DNA of 64,000 bases from Actinomycetota bacterium (GTDB taxonomy: Bacteria; Actinomycetota; Acidimicrobiia; IMCC26256; PALSA-555), in contig VGBR01000012.1 of the NCBI GenBank assembly GCA_016870355.1, positions 27,589 to 91,588 on the forward strand. The letters are read 5' to 3'. The position numbers and the translations under genes were made by a program. Positions 16,281-23,627 of the stretch are shown here, piece by piece. Under the pieces are notes generated by a model. The model worked only from the letters and a program-made list of their open reading frames with translations. It was not told where the DNA came from and did not search any database. Each line of letters starts with the position of its first letter. Within the stretch, counting starts at the first letter, position 1.

Positions 16281-17429
16281 TCAGCGCCGTCGCAGCGCCG
16301 GTCGGGGCGGCATGACCTCAGATGGCAGCAGCTCGCGGATCGACTCGAACGCGCCATCGGCATCGTCGACCACGCGCACGAGCCGACCCCAACCGCCGCG
16401 CTCGGCCAACTTCTGCAGCGCCGCCGTCGCATCGGTGAGTCGCCCCGATCGGTATTCCGCGCCCATCAGGATCATCGGGCTGCGCACGTCGTAGAGGGTG
16501 TACTCGTTCTGCGCAGCATCGGTGAAGAGCTCCTGGAGCGTCCCACTTCCGCCCGGGGTGTACACGATCCCCGCGTGAGCGATCGCGAGCAGCCCGTTCT
16601 CACGGATGCTGTTCTGGAAGTACTTCGCGATGTGCGTCGCGAACTGGTTGAACGGCTCGTCGACGTAGATCCACGTCGGCACGCCCAAGCTCGTCGCCCC
16701 TTGCGGCCAACGCTGCCGCACCTCGATGGCGCGGTCGACGTAGGCCCCCGGATCAGGCTCGTACGACGGAACTGTGCTGAGGATCTCGAACGCCTCGTCG
16801 AGCGCGCCATCGTCAGCCGGCGCGAGCCACGCGCCGAGGTTGGCCGCCTCCATCAGGCCAGGACCGCCGCCGGTAGCGACGATGAAGCCGTCGCGAGTGA
16901 AGCGCCGAGCGAGCGTCGCAACTTCTCTGTAGTCCGAGTCGCCGCGTGGCGTGATGTGACTGCCCATGATCCCGACCACGGGTGCCCCAGCCTCGTCGAG
17001 GAAGCGCATCAACGCAGCTTCGATGCACACGTCATGGATCCCACGTGCGAGCACGTCGGCGGGTCCCATGCGCGTCGACACCGCACCGATGCGGGCATCG
17101 AGCGCGGTCTCGGGGCGGCCCTCCACGTACCCCGCGCTGAGCTCCGCGTACGAGTAGAGCGTCGTCCGGAATGGCTCGAACTCGATGCCTTCGAGTCGGT
17201 GCAAGATCGTCGCCCCGGCGTCGCGGAGCATGCGCTCGGTCGCGTCCGACATCGGGCAGCGCGCGAAGACGGCGTCAGTGGCGTCGACCTGCTCCCACAC
17301 CAGGTCGACCTCACCGAGATCGACACCGACGATCAGTGCTCCACGCAGGTCTGTGCCTCGTGCCTGGACGTCGGGTGCGGCGACAAGCACGGGATGTTGG
17401 GGGTGCAAGACGGGCACGCTACCCGTCAC
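16281..17429 (-). CDS. LOG-family Rossmann protein
   Basis: A 382-residue protein whose C-terminal half carries the LOG motifs GGGPGLMEAAN and PGGSGTLQELF. These form the phosphoribohydrolase active site in cytokinin-activating LOG enzymes and in nucleotide 5'-monophosphate nucleosidases. The N-terminal half (about 130 residues) is an extra domain that resembles the larger Rossmann-nucleotide-binding group. The substrate is uncertain. The GTG at 17429 is the longest start; a TTG at 17408, seven bases from TAGCGT, fits the leaderless pattern better and would remove seven residues. It heads an operon with the RNB nuclease. Confidence 0.82.
   Translation of the reverse strand: MTGSVPVLHPQHPVLVAAPDVQARGTDLRGALIVGVDLGEVDLVWEQVDATDAVFARCPMSDATERMLRDAGATILHRLEGIEFEPFRTTLYSYAELSAGYVEGRPETALDARIGAVSTRMGPADVLARGIHDVCIEAALMRFLDEAGAPVVGIMGSHITPRGDSDYREVATLARRFTRDGFIVATGGGPGLMEAANLGAWLAPADDGALDEAFEILSTVPSYEPDPGAYVDRAIEVRQRWPQGATSLGVPTWIYVDEPFNQFATHIAKYFQNSIRENGLLAIAHAGIVYTPGGSGTLQELFTDAAQNEYTLYDVRSPMILMGAEYRSGRLTDATAALQKLAERGGWGRLVRVVDDADGAFESIRELLPSEVMPPRPALRRR
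17416..17421 (-). promoter_or_regulatory. Candidate -10 element for LOG-RNB operon
   Basis: TAGCGT on the minus strand, seven bases before an in-frame TTG at 17408. If used, the GTG at 17429 is not the start. Confidence 0.4.
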
Positions 17430-17453
17430 CCTCTCCGTCCCCGGGTGCGCCCG

Positions 17454-17459
17454 TAGGCT
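17454..17459 (+). promoter_or_regulatory. Candidate -10 element for the gamma-glutamyltransferase gene
   Basis: TAGGCT six bases before the GTG start, with no ribosome-binding site between. It is divergent from the LOG promoter. Confidence 0.5.
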
Positions 17460-17465
17460 TCATCT

Positions 17466-19010
17466 GTGCGGCTGAGCCATCGGTACCCGCGCGCGGCAGT
17501 GGCGACGCCTCACTACCTCGCGTCCACCGCGGGAGCCGCGGTCCTCGCTGACGGCGGCAACGCGGTCGACGCGATCGTTGCGGCCAACCTCGCCCTTGGC
17601 GTCGTCGCGCCGTACTTCTGTGGCTACGGCGGCGACCTGTTCGCGATCGTGTGGGACGGCGACCTGCACGGCTACCTCGGGTCCGGTCGGTCGCCGGCGG
17701 CAGCCACGCGCGAACGCGTCGAAGCGCGCGCCGGTGGACGGGCGATGCCGGTGTTCGGTCCCGATTCCGTGACCGTCCCCGGTGGGGTTAGGGGTTGGTT
17801 CGACCTGCTCGAGCGGTTCGGCACCCGTTCGTTCGGTGAGCTCACGTGCTTCGCGGTGCGGTACGCGACCGAGGGCTTCGAGATGACGACGCTCGGCGCA
17901 CGTGCCATCGAAGAAGGCCGTCACATGTACGGGCAGTTCGCGGCGTGGCAGGCCGCGTACGGCGACGTGCAGCTCGGTGACGTCCTGTGTCAGCCGGGGA
18001 TGGCGCGGACCATCGAGCTGCTCGCGCAGGACGGACCGAACGCCTACTACCGCGGCCCGATCGCAGACGCAATCGCGTCGAGCGTGCAGGAGCTCGGCGG
18101 CGACATGGCTGCGGCCGATCTCGCCGCGCACGCAGGTGAGTGGGTCGAGCCGCTGCGCCAGTCGTTCCACGGCGTCGAGGTCGCCGAGTTGCCTCCGCCG
18201 ACCCAGGGTGTGAGCGCGCTCGAAGCGCTGCGCATCCTCGACTCGGTAGACCTTCCGCCGAACGGCGTCGAGCGAGTCCACGTCATGATCGAAGCGACCA
18301 AGCTCGCATTGGCCGATCGTGATCGATGGGTGAGCGACCCAGCCACCATGCCGCGACCGGCCGAGGAACTGTTGACCGACGCATGGATCAAGGCGCGAGC
18401 CGCCGAGATCGACCCTCGGCGCGCCGTCACGCCGAGCGGCGTCGACCCGCAGCCGGGCGGCACCGCGTACCTGTGTGCCGCGGATGCCGATGGGTTGCTG
18501 GTGAGCCTGATCCAGTCGAACTTCGTGCACTTCGGTTCTGGGGTCCATGTTGCGGAGTGGGGCATCAACCTCAACAACCGCGGGTTCTCGTTCTCGCTCG
18601 ATCCTGATCGCGTGAACGCGTTCGAGCCGTCCAAGCGTCCCATGCACACGCTCATCCCGGCCATGACGCTGCGCGACGGTCGACCCGATCTCGTGTTCGG
18701 CAGCATGGGCGGTGACGCGCAGGTACCGGTGCACGTGCAGGTGCTCACACGCATCATCGATGATGGGGAAGACCCGGCCGACGCGATCGCGGCACCGCGC
18801 TGGCGTCTCGACACCGGGTCATGGAACGTGCGCGCCGAGACGCGACTTGCGCCGGAGCTCGTGGAAGGTCTGCGCGCGTTGGGTCACGACGTCACCGAGA
18901 CGACCGCGTACGACACCGGCATGGGACACGCGCACGCGGTTTGGCCGTCGAGCCAAGGACTCGGCGCCACGTATGACCCGCGCTCGGAAGGCGCAGCACT
19001 GGGCTGTTGA
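17466..19010 (+). CDS. Gamma-glutamyltransferase family protein
   Basis: A 514-residue Ntn-hydrolase precursor of the GGT family. The self-cleavage site is expected before Thr333 (PQPGGTAYLCAADADG), which becomes the N-terminal nucleophile of the small subunit. The usual GNAVDA stretch near residue 31 and GSMGGD in the small subunit are present. There is no signal peptide, so it should be cytoplasmic, unlike classical periplasmic GGT. The family includes enzymes for glutathione analogues and acylases, so the substrate is open. The GTG start fits the leaderless pattern. Confidence 0.88.
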   Translation: MRLSHRYPRAAVATPHYLASTAGAAVLADGGNAVDAIVAANLALGVVAPYFCGYGGDLFAIVWDGDLHGYLGSGRSPAAATRERVEARAGGRAMPVFGPDSVTVPGGVRGWFDLLERFGTRSFGELTCFAVRYATEGFEMTTLGARAIEEGRHMYGQFAAWQAAYGDVQLGDVLCQPGMARTIELLAQDGPNAYYRGPIADAIASSVQELGGDMAAADLAAHAGEWVEPLRQSFHGVEVAELPPPTQGVSALEALRILDSVDLPPNGVERVHVMIEATKLALADRDRWVSDPATMPRPAEELLTDAWIKARAAEIDPRRAVTPSGVDPQPGGTAYLCAADADGLLVSLIQSNFVHFGSGVHVAEWGINLNNRGFSFSLDPDRVNAFEPSKRPMHTLIPAMTLRDGRPDLVFGSMGGDAQVPVHVQVLTRIIDDGEDPADAIAAPRWRLDTGSWNVRAETRLAPELVEGLRALGHDVTETTAYDTGMGHAHAVWPSSQGLGATYDPRSEGAALGC

Positions 19011-19037
19011 GCCGCCGATCAATGGCGCGAGTTGGCG

Positions 19038-19043
19038 TACCAT
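19038..19043 (+). promoter_or_regulatory. Candidate -10 element for moxR-vwa-xdhC operon
   Basis: TACCAT six bases before the GTG start at 19050. It lies in the 39-base gap after the gamma-glutamyltransferase gene, suggesting the maturation set has its own promoter. Confidence 0.45.
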
Positions 19044-19049
19044 CGACGC

Positions 19050-19949
19050 GTGATCGACGTGAAGGACGTTGGCGCGGTGCGCGATGCACTCGGTGCGCAC
19101 GACTACCTCGCCGACGAAGGACTCGCGACCGCGATCTTCCTCGCGCTGAAGCTGAATCGGCCGCTGCTCCTCGAGGGCGAAGCCGGCGTCGGCAAGACCG
19201 AGGTCGCCAAAGTCCTCGCCCGTTGGACCGGCGGAGAGCTCCTTCGGCTTCAGTGCTACGAGGGCATCGACGCCGCGCAGGCCGTCTACGAGTGGGACTA
19301 CTCGCGCCAGCTGCTGCACCTCCGCGCGGCCGAGGCCAGCGGCGACGCCATCGATGAAGATGAGCTCTACTCGGAGCGATTCCTGGTTCGGCGGCCGCTG
19401 CTGCGAGCAATCGCGCACGATTCCCAACAGGTGCCCGTGCTGCTCGTCGACGAGGTCGACCGCGCCGACGACGAGTTCGAAGCCTTCTTGTTGGAGGTGC
19501 TCTCGGACTTCGCGATCACCGTGCCCGAGCTCGGCACGTTTCGCGCCGAGTCGCCGCCCGTCGTCGTCGTGACGTCCAACCGCACCCGCGACGTACATAA
19601 CGCGCTCAAGCGCCGGTGCCTCTACCACTGGATCGACCATCCCGACTTCGAACGCGAGCTGGCGATCCTCCGAGTGCGAGCACCCGAGGTCCGCGAGGAG
19701 CTGGCTCGTCAGGTCGCGGGCGCGGCCGAAGCGCTCCGCGACCTCGATCTCTACAAGCCACCCGGTGTCGCAGAGACCATCGACTGGGCGCACGCGGTCG
19801 CTGCGCTGGGTGCGGCGCGTCTCGACGCCACGACGGTCGACGTCACGCTCGGCACGGTTCTGAAGTACCGCGAGGACCAAGAACGCGCTCGCGCGCACGG
19901 CCTGGACCACCTGGTGGACGCCGCGGCCGCGCACGACCGTGCGTCCTGA
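19050..19949 (+). CDS. MoxR/CoxD-type AAA+ ATPase
   Basis: A 299-residue single-domain AAA+ ATPase. Walker A is GEAGVGKT at residues 43-50 and Walker B is VLLVDEVDRAD near 130, followed by a sensor Asn (VTSNRTRD). MoxR proteins work with VWA partners to insert metals or mature oxidoreductases; CoxD does so for CO dehydrogenase. The VWA partner follows with an 11-base overlap. The start is the GTG six bases after TACCAT; the TTG at 19032 lies upstream of that hexamer. Confidence 0.92.
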   Translation: MIDVKDVGAVRDALGAHDYLADEGLATAIFLALKLNRPLLLEGEAGVGKTEVAKVLARWTGGELLRLQCYEGIDAAQAVYEWDYSRQLLHLRAAEASGDAIDEDELYSERFLVRRPLLRAIAHDSQQVPVLLVDEVDRADDEFEAFLLEVLSDFAITVPELGTFRAESPPVVVVTSNRTRDVHNALKRRCLYHWIDHPDFERELAILRVRAPEVREELARQVAGAAEALRDLDLYKPPGVAETIDWAHAVAALGAARLDATTVDVTLGTVLKYREDQERARAHGLDHLVDAAAAHDRAS

Positions 19950-21060
19950 CTCCGAAGCCGACCGGCTTGCCGTCACATTCGCCCGCGTGCTGCGCGGCGC
20001 GGGCCTGGACGTGCCGGTGGGATCGACGATCACCTTCGCCGACGCGCTCGCCGCGGTGGGGCTGGAGCGACGCGCCGGCGTCTACTGGGCCGGACGGGCG
20101 ACCCTCGTCCGCTCGCCGGAAGACCGTGATGCCTACGACCGCGCGTTTGCGTCGTTCTGGGAAGGCATCGTCGAGATCCCTGAACGATCGGTTCCCGCTG
20201 GGTCGATCTCCCTTGCGTTCGATGCCGACCGTGACACTCCGGATGCCGACGAGGAGGCGAGCGACGACGAGCAGGCCACTCCGACGGTCGCGGTGCGCTG
20301 GAGTCCAGCCGAGGTGCTGCGCCATTGCGACTTTGCGGAGCTCACGCACGCCGAGCTCGTCGAAGCGCGACGGATGATGGCCGACCTCAAGCTCGCAGGA
20401 CCACTTCGACGGTCGCGTCGGCGACAACGTACCCACCGAGAGCGGGGGAGGCCGGATCTCCGCCGGACCGTGCGGCGCACGCTGCGAACGGCGGGTGAGC
20501 CGATCGACCGGGCGTTCACCGCGCCGTCGCAGCGACCGCGACGCATCGTGCTGCTGTGCGACGTGAGCGGCTCGATGGAGCCCTACGCGCGAGCGTTCCT
20601 CCGGTTCGTACAGGCCGCCGTCGTCGGGCACGGACGCGTCGAGGCGTTCGCCATGGGCACGCGCCTAACTCGGATCACACGAGAGCTGTCATCACGTGAC
20701 CCCGACGCCGCGCTCTCTGCCGCGTCACGCCGCGTGCTCGATTGGTCTGGTGGGACCCGGCTTGGTGAAGCACTGCGCGCGTTCAACGACCAGTGGGGTG
20801 TGCGTGGCATGGCTCGGGGCGCGGTGGTGGTCATCCTCTCCGATGGCTGGGATCGCGGCGACCCCGACGTGCTCGCCGGTGAGATGGCTCGATTGCGGCG
20901 GGTCGCGCATCGCATCGTGTGGGTGAACCCACTGAAGGCGACGCCCGAGTACGCACCTCTCGCTCGCGGCATGGCCGCGGCCCTGCCGTACGTTGATGAG
21001 TTCGTGACCGGTCACTCGATGGCCGCGCTGGGTGAGCTCGCGGAGGTCATCTCGAAGTGA
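19939..21060 (+). CDS. VWA-domain CoxE-like protein
   Basis: A 373-residue protein with an N-terminal helical region, a strongly Arg-rich middle (residues 155-190) and a C-terminal von Willebrand A domain. The MIDAS motif DVSGSM gives Asp208, Ser210 and Ser212, and SDGWDRGD supplies later metal contacts. This is the CoxE architecture, the partner of CoxD-type MoxR ATPases. It overlaps moxR and is followed by XdhC-type genes, supporting a role in maturing a molybdenum hydroxylase whose subunits are not in the window. Confidence 0.9.
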   Translation: MRPDSEADRLAVTFARVLRGAGLDVPVGSTITFADALAAVGLERRAGVYWAGRATLVRSPEDRDAYDRAFASFWEGIVEIPERSVPAGSISLAFDADRDTPDADEEASDDEQATPTVAVRWSPAEVLRHCDFAELTHAELVEARRMMADLKLAGPLRRSRRRQRTHRERGRPDLRRTVRRTLRTAGEPIDRAFTAPSQRPRRIVLLCDVSGSMEPYARAFLRFVQAAVVGHGRVEAFAMGTRLTRITRELSSRDPDAALSAASRRVLDWSGGTRLGEALRAFNDQWGVRGMARGAVVVILSDGWDRGDPDVLAGEMARLRRVAHRIVWVNPLKATPEYAPLARGMAAALPYVDEFVTGHSMAALGELAEVISK

Positions 21061-21076
21061 GTGGAGGAGCGGACGC

Positions 21077-21394
21077 ATGAAGGAGATCCTCAACGACATC
21101 GATCGCTGGCGCGATCAAGGTCAACGCGTCGCGGTCGCGCGAGTGGTAGGTCTCGACGGATCCGGACCACGCGACCCGGGCGCGGCCATGGCCGTCAGCG
21201 AGAAGGGCGAGGTCGCGGGATCGGTGTCGGGTGGATGCGTCGAAGGCGCGGTGGTCACGGAAGCTCTCGCGGTGCTCGCCGGTGAGCGCGAGCGCGGCGT
21301 CGTGACGTTCGGCTACTCCGACGACGAAGCATTCGCAGTCGGTCTCACCTGCGGCGGCACCATCCACGTGTACGTGGAGCCTCTCGACTGGTGA
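21077..21394 (+). CDS. XdhC/CoxI N-terminal domain protein
   Basis: A 105-residue protein comprising only the XdhC_CoxI domain. Conserved elements are GPRDPGAAMAVSEKGEVAGS, SGGCVEGAV with its Cys, and VGLTCGGTI with a second Cys. XdhC proteins bind molybdenum cofactor, help sulfurate it and insert it into xanthine dehydrogenase-type enzymes. In most genomes this domain is fused to the Rossmann domain encoded by the next gene. The ATG at 21077 is 16 bases after the VWA stop; a longer frame would overlap that gene. Confidence 0.88.
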   Translation: MKEILNDIDRWRDQGQRVAVARVVGLDGSGPRDPGAAMAVSEKGEVAGSVSGGCVEGAVVTEALAVLAGERERGVVTFGYSDDEAFAVGLTCGGTIHVYVEPLDW

Positions 21395-22200
21395 GTCCGA
21401 GCACGCCTGACAACACCGGTGGCATCTTCGAGGCGCTCGAAGAGGCGTTGCGAGCCGATGAACCCGTCGCACTCGCGACGGTGATCGCGGGCGTCGGCAT
21501 CGGCGCCAAGCTGGTCGTGCGTCCCGATGCTGCACCGCGCGGCACGCTCGGCGACCCCGACCTCGATCGCGTGGTCACGAGAGACGCGCTGGGTGAGCTC
21601 GAAGCCGGCTTGACGGTCACGCGCCACTACGGCCCGCATGGCGAGGCGCGTGAGCGCGACGTCGAAGTCTTCATCGAGTCGTTCGTTCGGCCACCCCGGA
21701 TGGTCATCTTCGGTGCGGTGGACTTCACCGCGGCACTGGCGCGTGCCGCAAAGCTGCTCGGGTACCACGTGACGGTCTGCGACGCGCGCGAGGTGTTCGC
21801 AACTCCTGCACGCTTCCCGATGGCCGACGAGGTGGTCTGCGAGTGGCCCGATCGTCATCTCGCGAAGGTGGGACCATCCCTCGGACCGCGTGATGCGGTG
21901 TGCGTGCTCACCCACGACACCAAGTTCGACGTCCCGGCGATCGTCGGTGCACTGGCCACCAAGGTCGGCTACCTCGGTGCGATGGGAAGTCGCTCCACGC
22001 ATGCCAAGCGCGTCGAGCGGCTTCGGGAAGTTGGCGTCACCGACGCCGAGCTCGACACGGTGATGGCACCCATCGGCCTCGACATCGGCGCCCGCACCCC
22101 CGAAGAGACAGCCGTCTCCATCTGTGCCGAGATCATCGCCAGCCGTACTGGCCGGGCCGCGCCGTCGTTGCGCGACACCGAAGGCCCCATCCACGCCTGA
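21391..22200 (+). CDS. XdhC Rossmann-domain protein (CoxF-like)
   Basis: A 269-residue protein. The N-terminal 100 residues are a degenerate XdhC-like beta region, then a Rossmann domain: RMVIFGAVDFTAALARAAKLLGYHVTVCDAREVFA, LTHDTKFDVPAI, and the family signature YLGAMGSRSTHAKRVERL followed by PIGLDIGARTPEETAVSI. The start GTG overlaps the stop of the N-domain gene (GTGA), so the two halves are translationally coupled and probably form one complex. A role in cofactor insertion is inferred from the family. Confidence 0.9.
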   Translation: MSPSTPDNTGGIFEALEEALRADEPVALATVIAGVGIGAKLVVRPDAAPRGTLGDPDLDRVVTRDALGELEAGLTVTRHYGPHGEARERDVEVFIESFVRPPRMVIFGAVDFTAALARAAKLLGYHVTVCDAREVFATPARFPMADEVVCEWPDRHLAKVGPSLGPRDAVCVLTHDTKFDVPAIVGALATKVGYLGAMGSRSTHAKRVERLREVGVTDAELDTVMAPIGLDIGARTPEETAVSICAEIIASRTGRAAPSLRDTEGPIHA

Positions 22201-22220
22201 CCGCAAGGAGGACAAGCGCC

Positions 22221-22949
22221 ATGGATCTCGGCATCGAAGGCCGCCGCGCCGCGGTGGCAGCGGCATCGCAAGGCCTCGGCTTGGCGGCCGCCGTCGCGCT
22301 CGCTGCCGAAGGGGTGCAGGTCGCGATCTGCGGCCGGGATCGCGCCAAGGTCGAGGCGGCGGCAGCCGAGCACGGCCTCGTTCCACTCGTGGCTGATGTC
22401 GGTACTCCGGACGGTGCACGCCGCTTCGTGACCGACGCTCACCGCGAGCTGGGCGGCATCGACATCCTCGTCCCGAACGCCGGCGGACCACCGCCGGGGC
22501 GGTTCGCCGACGTCACTGACGTCGAGAGCTACGCGCGTGCCTTCGAGCTCAGCTGCCTGTCGACGATCGCGATGTGCGTCGAAGCCGTTCCTGCGATGCG
22601 CGCACAGAAGTGGGGGCGAGTCGTCGCGATCACCTCTCTCGCGGCGCGACAGCCGATCCCACACCTGATCCTGTCGAACACCGCGCGCGCCGGCGTCACG
22701 GGCTTCTTAAAGACGCTTGCCGGCGAGGTTGCCGCGGACGGCGTGACCGTGAACTCGCTGCAACCCGGCTTTCACGGCACCGAGCGGGTCCGATCGATGG
22801 GTGTCGACGCGAGCTCTATCCCCGCTGGCGCGATCGGTCAGCCCGCAGACTTCGGCACCATCGCCGCGTTCTTGTGCTCCGAGCACGCGCGCTTCATCAC
22901 CGGTGCAGCGATCCCGGTCGATGGTGGCGCATCCGGGGGGCTTCAGTAG
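22221..22949 (+). CDS. Short-chain dehydrogenase/reductase, atypical active site
   Basis: A 242-residue SDR. The cofactor-binding GxxxGxG-like loop is AASQGLGLAAAVALA at about residues 13-27, NAGG follows the fourth strand, and ITSLAARQP carries the catalytic Ser. The YxxxK motif is missing: the aligned stretch reads SNTARAGV, with Ser for Tyr and Arg for Lys. The C-terminal ITGAAIPVDGG is normal. An AAGGAGGA ribosome site precedes the ATG, one of the few strong ones in the window. The substrate is unknown. Confidence 0.88.
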   Translation: MDLGIEGRRAAVAAASQGLGLAAAVALAAEGVQVAICGRDRAKVEAAAAEHGLVPLVADVGTPDGARRFVTDAHRELGGIDILVPNAGGPPPGRFADVTDVESYARAFELSCLSTIAMCVEAVPAMRAQKWGRVVAITSLAARQPIPHLILSNTARAGVTGFLKTLAGEVAADGVTVNSLQPGFHGTERVRSMGVDASSIPAGAIGQPADFGTIAAFLCSEHARFITGAAIPVDGGASGGLQ

Positions 22950-23012
22950 CGCACGCACGCACGCACACCATCCTCATCTGGCGTCGAGGAGGGTGCTCCT
23001 CACCGCGCCGCC

Positions 23013-23018
23013 TACGCT
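23013..23018 (+). promoter_or_regulatory. Candidate -10 element for the pgsA-like gene
   Basis: TACGCT six bases before the GTG at 23025. The preceding 75 bases after the SDR stop contain a run of CGCACG repeats but no terminator-like hairpin. Confidence 0.5.
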
Positions 23019-23024
23019 TGGCGC

Positions 23025-23627
23025 GTGACCGATCGCGGGTTGTTCACCGTGCCCAATGCGATCTCGATCGTTCGGTTGCTGTGCATCCCTCTGTTCCTCT
23101 GGCTCCTCTTTGGGGTAGAGGAGCGCATGGCCGCCTTCGCGTTGCTCGCGGGGCTTGGCGCAACCGACTGGGTCGATGGATGGATCGCACGCCGCTTCGA
23201 CCAGGTAAGCACTGTTGGCAAGATCCTCGATCCCGTGGCTGACCGCATCCTCTTGCTCACGGCAGTCATTGCGCTGATGGTGGACGGCGTCGTGCCGACG
23301 TGGGTCGGTGTTCTGGTGCTCGTGCGTGAGGCGATCGTCAGCGCGGCCACACTCGCCCTCGCGCTCGCCGGCGCGGCGCGGATCGACGTGAAGTGGGCCG
23401 GCAAGGCAGGGACGTTTGCCCTGATGTTCGCGCTGCCCGGCTTCCTGTTGATCGACGTGCTCGACCCAGGCACCGGGCGCGACGTTGCGGAAGTGGCGAC
23501 CTGGATCGCCACCGCCGGCGGGCTCGTGCTCGGCTACATCGCAGTCGCGCAGTACGTCCCGATCGCGCGCAACGCGCTTCGCTCGGGACGCCAGACCCGC
23601 GCTGACACGACCGGGGTGGCCGCATGA
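23025..23627 (+). CDS. CDP-alcohol phosphatidyltransferase (PgsA-like)
   Basis: A 200-residue integral membrane enzyme with about six hydrophobic helices. The full CDP-alcohol signature is present: Asp48, Asp51-Gly52, Ala55-Arg56, Gly65, Asp69, Asp73, matching DxxDGxxARx8GxxxDxxxD. It transfers a phosphatidyl group from CDP-diacylglycerol to an alcohol, glycerol-3-phosphate if it is PgsA. Mycobacteria carry a pgsA-like gene at the same place, upstream of gcvH and the FHA gene. The stop overlaps the next ATG. Confidence 0.88.
   Translation: MTDRGLFTVPNAISIVRLLCIPLFLWLLFGVEERMAAFALLAGLGATDWVDGWIARRFDQVSTVGKILDPVADRILLLTAVIALMVDGVVPTWVGVLVLVREAIVSAATLALALAGAARIDVKWAGKAGTFALMFALPGFLLIDVLDPGTGRDVAEVATWIATAGGLVLGYIAVAQYVPIARNALRSGRQTRADTTGVAA

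Noticed and set aside
15270-17456. 728-codon plus-strand open frame opposite the RNB and LOG genes
   Set aside because: The minus-strand RNB and LOG motifs are unambiguous; the long antisense frame is an effect of codon bias.
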